DNA from: an uncultured Lachnospiraceae bacterium
Lineage (GTDB): Bacteria > Bacillota > Clostridia > Lachnospirales > Lachnospiraceae
NCBI GenBank assembly: GCA_947627245.1
Contig: CANQVH010000002.1
Coordinates: 62,001 to 126,000, forward strand
Length of the DNA stretch: 64,000 nt
Reading direction: 5' to 3'
Shown here: positions 48,837 to 57,450 of the stretch, piece by piece
Layout: each line of letters starts with the position of its first letter
Numbering within the stretch: position 1 is the first letter of the stretch
Position numbers and translations under genes: made by a program
The notes under the pieces: generated by a model
Databases searched by the model: none
Seen by the model: the letters and a program-made list of their open reading frames with translations, nothing else
Told to the model about the DNA's origin: nothing

Positions 48837-49703
48837 ATGCCCATTTGGAGGAACTTAGAGCAGAACAAGAAACTGTTTAACCTTGCCGCCAGCAGCAGGC
48901 CGTTTATTGTGTTTGACACAGAAACGACAGGACTACGAAAAGAAGACGAAATCGTTGAATTTGCAGCGTGCAAGTGTATGTACAAAGAAGGTGCATTTTA
49001 TATCACAAACACGATGCACATGTATATTAAACCATCCAAACCGATTCCGGAAGAGGTGACTGAGATCAATGGGCTTACAAATGAGTTTCTCGGTGATAAG
49101 CCCACGGAGCTTGAGATTTTTCCCATAATAAAAAACTTTCTTGGAAAGAACCCGGTGCTTGGTGCGTACAATTCGGGTTTTGATGTGCGTATGACGAAAG
49201 CAATGTATGCACGATGCGGGGAAGTTCTGGAACTGGGAGGGGAAATTGACTTCCTTAAGATTGCCAGAGATATTTTCTGCGAACAGAAGATGAAGGACCA
49301 CAAACTCTCAACGATTGCCAATACCTACGGGGTTGATGAAGGGATTGAATTCCATTCTGCAATGGACGATGTGAGAGTACTCATCCGCGTCATTAATGCG
49401 ATGATGAATGACATTAAGGAAAACGGGATCATAAAAACGCAGCTCATACCTGTGACTGTCCACAAATTGAACTATTACGAGGGGTACCGGGGCAATTCAA
49501 GAATATATGCGATCACATCCGCAGGACCCATTTATTATGACCTGAGAAACGATAAGTGGATGCCAAACGATGATCGTGTCTGCATGGAGAGCCTTGATAT
49601 GGACAGCATTGAAAAACAGGTATTCCGGCTTGCAGGGGCATCGGATTACAAAGAACTCAGGAAGCTCTGCCGAGAAGGAGCCCTTATTATGAAAGGAGCC
49701 TAA
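48837..49703 (+). CDS. DnaQ-like 3'-5' exonuclease
   Basis: The 288-residue protein has the three DEDDh exonuclease motifs in its first 190 residues: Exo I FIVFDTETTGLRKEDEIVEF (about 22), Exo II VLGAYNSGFDVRMTKAMYA (about 107), and Exo III KLSTIANTYGVDEGIEFHSA continuing MDD (about 165-178). These resemble the proofreading epsilon subunit. The C-terminal 90 residues are an unrecognised strand-rich domain (RIYAITSAGPIYYDLRNDKW). The enzyme may proofread or trim DNA during element replication. AAGGAGG precedes the start. The prepilin peptidase gene follows after one base, an odd pairing. Confidence 0.88.
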   Translation: MPIWRNLEQNKKLFNLAASSRPFIVFDTETTGLRKEDEIVEFAACKCMYKEGAFYITNTMHMYIKPSKPIPEEVTEINGLTNEFLGDKPTELEIFPIIKNFLGKNPVLGAYNSGFDVRMTKAMYARCGEVLELGGEIDFLKIARDIFCEQKMKDHKLSTIANTYGVDEGIEFHSAMDDVRVLIRVINAMMNDIKENGIIKTQLIPVTVHKLNYYEGYRGNSRIYAITSAGPIYYDLRNDKWMPNDDRVCMESLDMDSIEKQVFRLAGASDYKELRKLCREGALIMKGA

Positions 49704-49704
49704 C

Positions 49705-50157
49705 ATGGTTATGCTGATACTGATACTGCTTGTGGCTTTTGGCATTGCCACTGCCACCGATATAGTTTCGGGCGAAATCCCAATATGGCTGTTTCCCGGA
49801 GCATTGGCTTTGAGCCTGCTTTGGTTTCTCTATAGCGGAAACCTGCCCGGATACGACAACTTTATTGGTGCAGCCGCACTTTTTATGCCTATTCTAGTGT
49901 TGTGCCTTGCAGGGAAGATGGGCGGCGGTGACCTGATTATGTTCAGCGTAATTGGCTTTATACTTGGACTCTATGAATTGCCTGCGTACATGTTCTGGAT
50001 AGGCTTTGTTTCGCTCGTTGTGGTTGTGTTTGTAAAGGGCATCCATCTGATGCAGCATAAGAAAGGACGGGTCATGGATAAAGAGATGCCGATTGCACCT
50101 ATAGCCATGGCTGCCTATGTATTATTTATGATAAGGGGGTACTTATGTATTCAATAG
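49705..50157 (+). CDS. Prepilin peptidase (A24 family), copy 2
   Basis: A 150-residue membrane protein with Asp in ATATDIVSGEIPIWLFPG (about 19) and the GGGD motif in MGGGDLIMFSVIGFILG (about 73), five to six hydrophobic helices, and a short basic loop KGIHLMQHKKGRVMD. It is a second A24 peptidase 7 kb from tadV and is clearly divergent from it. It may process the second pilin or the TadE-like proteins. It is encoded with the DnaQ-like gene, overlaps the next gene by 13 bases and has GAAAGGAG upstream. Confidence 0.85.
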   Translation: MVMLILILLVAFGIATATDIVSGEIPIWLFPGALALSLLWFLYSGNLPGYDNFIGAAALFMPILVLCLAGKMGGGDLIMFSVIGFILGLYELPAYMFWIGFVSLVVVVFVKGIHLMQHKKGRVMDKEMPIAPIAMAAYVLFMIRGYLCIQ

Positions 50158-50501
50158 CTGGTTCATGGAAAAACATCATTCCTATATGCGGGAACCATAA
50201 AGGGGAAAGGATTGAAATGTCGGTTAATTCCGGGCCGCATTCCATGTTTTACTCCTGCCCGAAGTATTACCCGCAAAACAGGACAAGTACAGAAAGAGCC
50301 TGCAGCAACAGGATCAATCTGATCGAGTACGAAGCAATGGTAGACCATATTCATGGACTCATTGCTGAAGCAGAGCTTTCCGGAGGGAAGGTGGATCTCA
50401 CAAATCATACATGGTCCAAAAAGGGGATCAATTACCGTGTCATCGAGCATAAGGGCGATAAGGTATATGTAGAGATCCTGAACCATAAAGCACTTAAGTA
50501 A
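50145..50501 (+). CDS. Small Cys/His-containing protein
   Basis: 118 residues. The first half contains spaced cysteines and histidines (IPICGNHKGERIEM, FYSCPKYYPQ, RACSNRINLIEYE), compatible with one zinc ribbon. The second half is helix then strands (EYEAMVDHIHGLIAEAELSG, GINYRVIEHKGDKVYVEIL). It could be a small nucleic-acid or protein adaptor. Overlap with the peptidase gene and GGGGG upstream support translation. A terminator follows. Confidence 0.65.
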   Translation: MYSIAGSWKNIIPICGNHKGERIEMSVNSGPHSMFYSCPKYYPQNRTSTERACSNRINLIEYEAMVDHIHGLIAEAELSGGKVDLTNHTWSKKGINYRVIEHKGDKVYVEILNHKALK

Positions 50502-50512
50502 TGTTTCAGGGG

Positions 50513-50541
50513 AAATGCCGGTTTTGCCGGCATTTTTCCTT
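50513..50541 (+). terminator. Intrinsic terminator
   Basis: AAATGCCGG-TTTTG-CCGGCATTT followed by TTCC. Confidence 0.8.
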
Positions 50542-50550
50542 GATTGGAAA

Positions 50551-50746
50551 GGTGAACTACTCGGCCATTGAATGACCGAGCATCAGGCCGTGAGGCCCTC
50601 ATTCTTACTGCGTACGCGGGTGGCATATTATGGGATGTTGCGCCAGCCGGAGCCGGCGTTTCGCATCCGCCCCGTAGTGGTACAGTCTAGCCCCGGCGTC
50701 CCTACCGGTTGGTGTTAACAAAAACGCCGGGAATCCGGCGTTTTTG
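50551..50746 (+). ncRNA. Structured non-coding region, candidate ncRNA or IS605/HEARO-like remnant
   Basis: About 200 bases between two terminators contain no gene but many stems: CTCGGCCATT/AATGACCGAG (50560-50580), GGCC-GTGA-GGCC, and CGCCAGC-CGGA-GCCGGCG enclosed by GGATG/CATCC. The final AAAAACGCCGG-GAAT-CCGGCGTTTTT (50720-50746) can end transcription both ways. It is much more GC-rich than its surroundings. The opening GTGAACTACTCGG plus hairpin recalls right ends of IS200/IS605-type elements and the HEARO RNAs linked to IscB/HNH genes, which sit next to GTGA or ATGA. No tnpB or iscB gene is present. No clear promoter is seen, so transcription direction is not certain. Confidence 0.45.
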
Positions 50747-50772
50747 TTGTTTGGGACTTATAAGGAGCAGGT

Positions 50773-52170
50773 TCATTGCTCATATAGGACATTCCCATCC
50801 TCTGCGCCTGCAGTTATACTGAGAGGATCCCCGTCTGCTGTGATAGTCAGGTAATAATCTGTCCCGGCAGAATCATTGACGAGTATCACAATCATGGAAC
50901 TGTCGCTTCGGTAAACCTCGGCATAAACCGGATCCCCAGCTCCAGTACTATACCATATATCAGTAACCGCTTTCGCTTTCTCCTCTGAAATGCCTGCTAT
51001 ATTCATCAGTGCTTCAGTAAAGGTTGATACACTGTCTTGGGATAGGGAAGCATATGTTTCTGGCTCATAGCCGACATCTGAAAAGGCTTCATCTATGGAT
51101 GGCATTTCTGGCATGGAAAGTTCTGTTTCCTGTTCCGTTTCTTGGACAGCCGGTTCGGAAAATACCCTTGTCATATTCAGTGCTTCCCGGAACACCGGAA
51201 CCAGTTCCTCGCCCATATTCGTAGGAAATTCATAGGTAACGACATAGTGATACATTCCATTTGCATAATAATACTGCATTAGGCCCATCTGCGTGTTGTC
51301 GCTGATGTAGGTAGCTTCTCCGTATATGCTGTTGCCTGACTGCTCAAATCCAGTTAATGCAAAATTTGCTTTGTTGTTTGTAAGAAAATTTGCATAATCA
51401 AGCTCAGAAATATCGGATATTGAAGAGCTGTCCTCCAAAACATTCACTGTCAAAACCGCATTATATGATTCGTCGTAGGCGTAGAACGCTTCGTCCGTAG
51501 ACCCGACTACCCAGCCGTTGGGGACGGCAAATTCAAAGTCGCCATACGGCTGGTAATTTATATACAGGTCTTCTGGGACGGGATCCTCACATTCCCACTG
51601 GACGCTGCCGAGGCTTTGCTGGATCTCTGCTTCGAGTTTTGTGTAATTGCTGTCATTTACTGTAACAAGGATCTTTACCACATGCTGCCGGTCCCAATAT
51701 ACATGCTCAATATAATCAGTTATGCCGGACATCCCTTGGCTTTGGTAGATCACGTAATAACTTGACGTTGACATGAAATCAAAATCCGAAACACTAAACC
51801 CGTTTGCGCCATACGTTTCTGTGAGGGACTCCAGCGAGGCATTGTTGACCATGGGATAGTAGGTAAGGACCTGAACTTGGATCGAAGAAGCTGATGCGCT
51901 ATGGATAAAGGTATCATATCCATCCTTTGTTACTTTTTGCCACCCTTCGGGGATGAGCATTTGCAGGCTGATATCATCCCTAGTATATAGAAATGAGGGA
52001 ACCGACTTAGCCTCGGTTTCCTTTGGGACAGTATACGTGGAGTTCCCTCCTTTGTATACGTTCAGTGTCTCGTTATCCTTGTTCATTGCATTCCCAAGAA
52101 ACAATACCAGCAGTATCCCTATCGTGATCAACGGCCAGAAGCGTCCAAATATTTTCCTTAATAACCGCAT
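50773..52170 (-). CDS. Membrane-anchored exported protein
   Basis: 465 residues. A basic N-terminus MRLLRKIFGRFWP leads into one membrane helix (LITIGILLVLFLGNAM), and the rest is extracytoplasmic. Two similar beta-rich halves can be seen, each with a hydrophobic strand followed by G-W (SLQMLIPEGWQKVTKDGYDT and FEFAVPNGWVVGSTDEAF). These are followed by a Glu/Thr-rich linker (PAVQETEQETELSMPEMPS) and a final 90-residue domain. The opening pattern resembles PsbP-like or DUF-type lipoprotein domains of Gram-positives, without a firm match. It is transcribed alone on the minus strand from a promoter region shared with the divergent giant gene. Confidence 0.7.
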   Translation of the reverse strand: MRLLRKIFGRFWPLITIGILLVLFLGNAMNKDNETLNVYKGGNSTYTVPKETEAKSVPSFLYTRDDISLQMLIPEGWQKVTKDGYDTFIHSASASSIQVQVLTYYPMVNNASLESLTETYGANGFSVSDFDFMSTSSYYVIYQSQGMSGITDYIEHVYWDRQHVVKILVTVNDSNYTKLEAEIQQSLGSVQWECEDPVPEDLYINYQPYGDFEFAVPNGWVVGSTDEAFYAYDESYNAVLTVNVLEDSSSISDISELDYANFLTNNKANFALTGFEQSGNSIYGEATYISDNTQMGLMQYYYANGMYHYVVTYEFPTNMGEELVPVFREALNMTRVFSEPAVQETEQETELSMPEMPSIDEAFSDVGYEPETYASLSQDSVSTFTEALMNIAGISEEKAKAVTDIWYSTGAGDPVYAEVYRSDSSMIVILVNDSAGTDYYLTITADGDPLSITAGAEDGNVLYEQ

Positions 52171-52201
52171 TTTAATTTACCTCTTTTCCTTATCTTTTTC
52201 A

Positions 52202-52209
52202 CAATATGT
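52202..52209 (-). promoter_or_regulatory. ACATATTG motif, minus strand
   Basis: Minus-strand octamer 32 bases before ATG 52170, with TCCCC at the partner position. It lies within 37 bases of the divergent plus-strand motif, so the two promoters overlap physically. Confidence 0.5.
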
Positions 52210-52238
52210 GTTTTTTGCTTGAAAAGGGGATGAAAATG

Positions 52239-52246
52239 ACATATTA
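52239..52246 (+). promoter_or_regulatory. ACATATTA motif, plus strand
   Basis: Perfect octamer 30 bases before ATG 52277. CTTGA occupies the partner position. The spacer overlaps the upstream element of the divergent promoter. Confidence 0.55.
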
Positions 52247-52276
52247 GACGCAAATAGTTTACAGGAGGTATTGGAA

Positions 52277-55200
52277 ATGGCGGATAACAATATTAATCCT
52301 TACGTGGACAGGATCAAATATGAGACCCATGCAACTGTAGATTCTGTAATTTCATCGTTCCTTGGGAATAGTGATAATAGCAGTTTTTTATCTGAACAAA
52401 TCAGACTGCCAAACAATTTAAACATCAGCACTGTCGGCGAAGCAATAGAAAAAGGCGCCATATCAGCTAAGGATATGGGCTCTTTTGTTGCTGACTATGC
52501 TTACATGAACGCTTCCAGTTTAAATAGCGACGCCCAGGCATTTTCTGATTTTAGGGGAGTAATCACAGAACTGCGGGATAATCTTCCTGGAGATTTTAAG
52601 GATGAGTTTGCTGGGCAAATAAGGACATTGGCACATGAAGAAAATCATGATCCGGATTTTGATTCCGTTGGTACTATGTGTGTTTGGGTTGCTGATAACA
52701 TGACGGAGGAATTTTTTAACAATATTGAAGCAACCGTTTATTCTCTTTGTTCACCGGTTATAGATGAATCGGAATCAACGATCCCTTCTTTTATAAGCTC
52801 TGTAGAACATATCTTAACTTTTGATGGTAAATCTGATATTGAGCCGGCTATCCAAACTGTTACTCAGGCAGTTTATGATGCTGCCATGGTTTTAGAAACC
52901 AGATACCCGGGATCTTATGAAAAAACGCTGGATACTTTAAATGAGCATAATGTATTTGATATCGGCAATGGTAAACAGGTTACTCTTGATTTCAAAGAGA
53001 CGCTTGGTGAAAGAAAAGATAGCAGCGTTACATCAGATGTGATTGGAAAAGCTGTGTATGAAGCTGACAAATATAATCATAATGATTCCTCAAATTTAGT
53101 TCCAAGCATAATCAGCAATAATTTGAAACCGATCAACGATGCGATTTCGAATGCAGGATCCGGGCCTTCCATACAGGAAGAAATTAAGAATGGAATTATT
53201 AAGGGCATTGTAACCATTGCGAATATAAATGATTTATATTCGATTCCACCAAAAGAGTTAGGACAGGCAATTGATCGCTCAAGTATCGCAGATTTGTGCG
53301 GATTAAAAGAAGGGGAGGCTGAAAATGCTGTGGACCATGCTGATATTATGTCACTGGTTGGAGAAAGCATTGAAAACAATCCTTTTGATATTGTTTACAA
53401 TATAAAAGACACCCCGCATTCGGTAGATACCGGAATTGATAAGGAAACACCAGAAACAGGGAAAAAAGATAAAGCAGAGTCCTCCGGAGCTGCTGAGATT
53501 GAAGAACCCGAATCCAGAGCGAAAGAGATTGCCTCCCAAAATGAATCTGTAGAAAGTAAAGCCCATGAAGTTCGTGATCAGCAGAAAATGGATACTCCTC
53601 GTTCTGGCATTGATGCCATCTGTGATAGACTGGATGGATATTCATTTGATGATAAGGATCTGAACCAGAACATTTTAACAGTAGATGTAAAAAATGACCT
53701 TACAGCCCTCAAAAACGTCATTTCCAATAACGGAGAAGCCGTAAACGCCCTGTTTAGCATTTATATGGGCAGCTTAGATAATACCAAAACAATTGACAAA
53801 GGTGAATTTCAGACTATTGTCAAAGGACTCTCTTATTCAATGGCTAATGCTGTGAATTCTGAAGCCGGAAACACGATCATCGACAGGGATTGGGAGGCAA
53901 TCAAGGAAGAATCTAAAAAGGATAATTCTCCAGATAACCTTAATAACACTGTTAAGGATTATATTAATAATATCACAACTGTAGTGAGGGAAATGTCCGC
54001 ATATTTTCCTACAGGGGACGAATGGAAACCCATCATTGAAAAATGCATGAATACCATTTCTGCCAATATGGAGAAAATCCCGGATGATATCAAGAAGCAA
54101 GAGGCAGAATCCGGAAATGATTGGGCTTTGTTCTCAAAAAGCACGGACGCTGAAGGGAACGTCTCATTTCGGTTAAACAATGACCTTGCCGTAAGGGATT
54201 CAGGCGTTCTTGCTGACAGGTTCGGTTTTTCTGTTGAAGGACAGGTTGTTGCCAGAGCAGAGGGCTTTGACAGCGTCGGACAGGCTGCGGATGCACTCGA
54301 ATCACGCATCGGGGTTTTTAACTCCATGCATGATATTGATAAGGGAATCCCGAAGTTTTATAGTGGGGATATCGACCACCTTAAAGACGCAATGACCCGG
54401 TATTCAGAAAACAAACTCGACGAAAAAACGATGCCAATGGAAATGAAGGAGGCAATGAGTAAATACGCCGAGGCTACACAAAAACTGTACGGGATTACCC
54501 TTATAGATACTGATAAAATACAAGATGTTATTGACGGAGCTTTAGGAAATAAGGATCTACTGAATGAGTTTTCTGGTAAAGTTGATATCTCTCCTGATAA
54601 AGAGGGAGGATTCAGCCGCGCAAGTAACATGATCGAAACCGGGCAGCGTCAGGAAACCATTAGGACTGGCAAGGGAGATGACACGGTTGCCAGTAAATTT
54701 GCCGTTGAAACTGCTGCTGCTGAAGCGCACGGCCGGTCCATAATATGGAACCCGACTTCAAACGATAAAATTAATAAATTTATTGAGATCAGGAACGAAT
54801 GCATTAAAGACAGCGCTATTTTCCCGGTCTACCGGATGAACCCAATCTACTGTTATTCAGAAATGCGTGCAGTGCTTTCTGCCGCAGCAAAAGGGGAGGC
54901 TATTAACGGCAAAGTCCCCGGGGTTTTTGAATGCTATTATGTGATAAACCAGTTTGCTCATTTAAACATCTTCGACTTTATCATCATCTCTGTGATCGAT
55001 GCGATTGTTAAAGCTATAGTGGGCGATCTAAACGACAAGGTGGCAAATGACTCCGAAAGCCCAACAGATACAGATGCCTCAAGCAAAATGAAGGAACAAG
55101 GCGGCGAAGAAGCCATCTTGGCTCCTGCTGCAGAAGTAAGCAAGGAAGAGAATGCGGAAGAACCTGCAGATGCTGCTAAGAAGGAAACAGGGCAGGCGGA

Positions 55201-56338
55201 TGTTGAAGCAAACAAGGGAACAGAAATTGGGATGGCCCCAGAAGGAACTGTAGCAAAAATAGAAGTGACTCCAGATGTAACAACAGAAGCAACAGCAGGA
55301 ACCGAAACGACAGGGCAGGAACCGGAAATGCCTCCATTAGAGGGTGTGGGATCACAGCAAAATGAAGGCTCCCAAGAAAATTCAACTGTTACACCCAGCA
55401 ATGCGGCAGGAACCGGTGCGACCTCTGAAATCCCCGAGTCAGTACAGGGTGAAAATATGGGCCCTGCTACCGAGATACAAGAAGGAGTTGGCATCACGGC
55501 TGCAGAAGAACCTATGGCTCCCCCTATTACTGAGACAATCGAGGCAGCTATTTCCGATTACTTTTTTAATGATATGTCGAGTGTCGATGACATGTTGAAC
55601 ACAGTGATCGGCACCAATAGCGATGGAACAGATTTTACTATTAAAGATGCGATTGACGGCGAAATCCTTTCTGAGCGGGATTTTGCGGGGCTAATCGCTT
55701 CCTCGATAAACAATGTTGCAGATAAACTGGCCGATAATGATACTGCATTAAGTTCAGTATCGAACCTGATTAATGACATGGGAGACCGCTTTGATTCAAA
55801 TTACTTTGGAGGTGAAGTTCTCGAACGTCAATTTGATCCATTAACTTCAGACGAAGCCGAAGATATTGAAGAGAAAATTTCACAGTCACTGCTTAATGAT
55901 AACCAAGATGGGGTGTCCACAGAAAAGAGTGACGAAGGAGAACATCCTACCGCCAGTGAAATTAAGGGAATAGAAGATGGTGTTATTACCGACAGCCAAG
56001 AAATAATCGAAGCAGAAGTGCCAGATGTAGCTAAGACAGAAGGTGATAATATTGAAGTAAAAAATCCTCCGGATCTTGAAGCAGAGACGGGACAAAGGAT
56101 TGAAGCGGAAGAGGCGGACCGGGGCTTTACTTATGATCAGGCAGCCAATAACGCCGAACCGCCGGTTGATTCCCCTCCGGCAGAAACGCCAAAACCATAC
56201 TCCGGAGGTGTTGATGGTTCTGATAATCCCAGTAAACTGCCACAGCCAGATGCTTTATCGGATATCATCAAGGAAAACATTGACGGTGATGATGGGGCTG
56301 GTGATGGGGCTGATGATGACGGAGATCCAATAGAATGA
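52277..56338 (+). CDS. Giant uncharacterised acidic protein
   Basis: 1353 residues, no signal peptide, and acidic overall. Residues 1-400 are helical (FLSEQIRLPNNLNISTVGEA, SYEKTLDTLNEHNVFD). A charged linker follows at about 400-445. A second helical part at 445-950 contains SFRLNNDLAVRDSGVLADRF (about 640) and AEAHGRSIIWNPTSNDKINK (about 820). One hydrophobic stretch near 910 (LNIFDFIIISVIDAIVKAIV) could be a buried or membrane helix. From about 940 on come Glu/Ala/Pro-rich linkers interrupted by one more helical block. The very end is Gly/Asp-rich (DGDDGAGDGADDDGDP). Codons are A/T-rich compared with its neighbours. CAGGAGG precedes ATG 52277. No family is recognised. Its size and repeats of hydrophobic helices would suit a scaffold or an exported effector. 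Confidence 0.7.
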   Translation: MADNNINPYVDRIKYETHATVDSVISSFLGNSDNSSFLSEQIRLPNNLNISTVGEAIEKGAISAKDMGSFVADYAYMNASSLNSDAQAFSDFRGVITELRDNLPGDFKDEFAGQIRTLAHEENHDPDFDSVGTMCVWVADNMTEEFFNNIEATVYSLCSPVIDESESTIPSFISSVEHILTFDGKSDIEPAIQTVTQAVYDAAMVLETRYPGSYEKTLDTLNEHNVFDIGNGKQVTLDFKETLGERKDSSVTSDVIGKAVYEADKYNHNDSSNLVPSIISNNLKPINDAISNAGSGPSIQEEIKNGIIKGIVTIANINDLYSIPPKELGQAIDRSSIADLCGLKEGEAENAVDHADIMSLVGESIENNPFDIVYNIKDTPHSVDTGIDKETPETGKKDKAESSGAAEIEEPESRAKEIASQNESVESKAHEVRDQQKMDTPRSGIDAICDRLDGYSFDDKDLNQNILTVDVKNDLTALKNVISNNGEAVNALFSIYMGSLDNTKTIDKGEFQTIVKGLSYSMANAVNSEAGNTIIDRDWEAIKEESKKDNSPDNLNNTVKDYINNITTVVREMSAYFPTGDEWKPIIEKCMNTISANMEKIPDDIKKQEAESGNDWALFSKSTDAEGNVSFRLNNDLAVRDSGVLADRFGFSVEGQVVARAEGFDSVGQAADALESRIGVFNSMHDIDKGIPKFYSGDIDHLKDAMTRYSENKLDEKTMPMEMKEAMSKYAEATQKLYGITLIDTDKIQDVIDGALGNKDLLNEFSGKVDISPDKEGGFSRASNMIETGQRQETIRTGKGDDTVASKFAVETAAAEAHGRSIIWNPTSNDKINKFIEIRNECIKDSAIFPVYRMNPIYCYSEMRAVLSAAAKGEAINGKVPGVFECYYVINQFAHLNIFDFIIISVIDAIVKAIVGDLNDKVANDSESPTDTDASSKMKEQGGEEAILAPAAEVSKEENAEEPADAAKKETGQADVEANKGTEIGMAPEGTVAKIEVTPDVTTEATAGTETTGQEPEMPPLEGVGSQQNEGSQENSTVTPSNAAGTGATSEIPESVQGENMGPATEIQEGVGITAAEEPMAPPITETIEAAISDYFFNDMSSVDDMLNTVIGTNSDGTDFTIKDAIDGEILSERDFAGLIASSINNVADKLADNDTALSSVSNLINDMGDRFDSNYFGGEVLERQFDPLTSDEAEDIEEKISQSLLNDNQDGVSTEKSDEGEHPTASEIKGIEDGVITDSQEIIEAEVPDVAKTEGDNIEVKNPPDLEAETGQRIEAEEADRGFTYDQAANNAEPPVDSPPAETPKPYSGGVDGSDNPSKLPQPDALSDIIKENIDGDDGAGDGADDDGDPIE

Positions 56339-56364
56339 TGTAAGCAGCGGAAGGGGTGATTGGA

Positions 56365-56751
56365 ATGAACCAGACATATGTTATCTGTATATTATTCGCG
56401 GCAGCTCTCGCGGGTGTTATCGCAGGGTTCTACATTGGCATGAGTGTTTCTGTCTGGCTTTACGAATCAAAACAGAAAAAACTACGCCGGATGAGTCAAA
56501 AGAATAACAGCCCACATGAGAAAAATAAGAAACCGGACGTGCCTGCCAAGCCGGCTGAACCATTGCAAGAGCTTAATCCTGCTGAAATGGAAGAGAACCC
56601 GGACAACCCTGCTGCAGAAGAGATCAGCCACAGTTATATGGGCTTTATCTGTGATAACGAAGAGCAGGATGCGGTTTCAAAGATACGTGCAGCAAGGAAG
56701 ACACAAGATGATAAATATATGAGCCGGGCAAACAAAAGAAAAAAAGCATAA
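56365..56751 (+). CDS. Small N-terminally anchored membrane protein
   Basis: 128 residues with a single N-terminal membrane helix (VICILFAAALAGVIAGFYIG) followed by a basic stretch (ESKQKKLRRMSQKN) and a Pro/Glu-rich cytoplasmic tail with EEISHSYMGFICDNEEQ. The positive-inside rule places the tail in the cytoplasm. ATG 56365 follows GGAAGGGG. It lies 26 bases after the giant gene and is co-transcribed with it, so it may anchor it. A strong terminator follows. Confidence 0.65.
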   Translation: MNQTYVICILFAAALAGVIAGFYIGMSVSVWLYESKQKKLRRMSQKNNSPHEKNKKPDVPAKPAEPLQELNPAEMEENPDNPAAEEISHSYMGFICDNEEQDAVSKIRAARKTQDDKYMSRANKRKKA

Positions 56752-56755
56752 AAAT

Positions 56756-56793
56756 ATCCTGTAACATGGCAAGCATGTTACAGGATGTCTTTT
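56756..56793. terminator. Strong terminator between convergent genes
   Basis: ATCCTGTAACATG-GCAAG-CATGTTACAGGAT, a perfect 13-base stem, followed by GTCTTTTTCTTT. Confidence 0.88.
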
Positions 56794-56805
56794 TCTTTGT
56801 GACTT

Positions 56806-57450
56806 TTACTCCCTGATGAGTGTCACGCCACTCGCCACGATCGACGTAAGCACGATGTTACGGCCTGTATTATCGTTCTCGCGCTCGCGCTTTGTACGAA
56901 TTGAACCTGATACGTAGGCGAAATCCCCTTCCTTTGGCTCCAGCGCCATGAAACGGTCAAAGTAAGTGAAGTTCACAAGGCTTGCCCGTCCTTCGCCATC
57001 CATATTCGGAATGCTGATCGTCGGAATGTAGAACTTCTTGCCCGGATCCGCATTGCGGTACACACGGACTACTTTTCCGCCAAGCACTACCGTGTTCATA
57101 TCACGGCGTGGAGCGAAAGGCTCGATCATATCTGCACACAGATCAAGTGCCCACACCCCTTTAAAGAGGCCGGATTCCTGACGGCGCATATTCCTGCTGA
57201 GGCCGCCTACGTGTCCGATGATGGAAATGCGGTCATTTACACTGAGCGATTTACTCAGTTCCTCAGCCTTGTCCCCATATACATGGAATCTCGGAATGTC
57301 ATGATGCCAGCTATTGCTTTCCGGTGTGCTCCCAAGCTTTGGTGCGCTTGTCAGCAGCAGAATGCTCAGTTCCTTGGAGTTTTCCTCGTAATGAAGATAC
57401 AAGATCTTTCCACTGCACTGAATAAAATTCATGTAGTTTTTATCTGCCAT
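56806..57450 (-). CDS. Tandem SSB-like OB-fold protein
   Basis: 214 residues from ATG 57450 (MADKNYMNF). A longer frame from 57516 would read through the Shine-Dalgarno and leader hairpin. Two SSB-like units are visible. The first has NFIQCSGKILYLHYEEN, PRFHVYGDKAEELSKSL and ISIIGHVGGL. The second has NTVVLGGKVVRVYRNADPGK, VNFTYFDRFMALEPKEGDFA and YVSGSIRTKRERE. The pattern V-x-G-x-(V/I) followed by a strand, then F-x-A-x-x-x-x-x-G-D-x-x-x-V-x-G, is the core of bacterial SSBs. No acidic tail. It likely protects single-stranded DNA. A monocistronic minus-strand gene convergent with the giant-gene operon and divergent from recJ. Confidence 0.7.
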   Translation of the reverse strand: MADKNYMNFIQCSGKILYLHYEENSKELSILLLTSAPKLGSTPESNSWHHDIPRFHVYGDKAEELSKSLSVNDRISIIGHVGGLSRNMRRQESGLFKGVWALDLCADMIEPFAPRRDMNTVVLGGKVVRVYRNADPGKKFYIPTISIPNMDGEGRASLVNFTYFDRFMALEPKEGDFAYVSGSIRTKRERENDNTGRNIVLTSIVASGVTLIRE

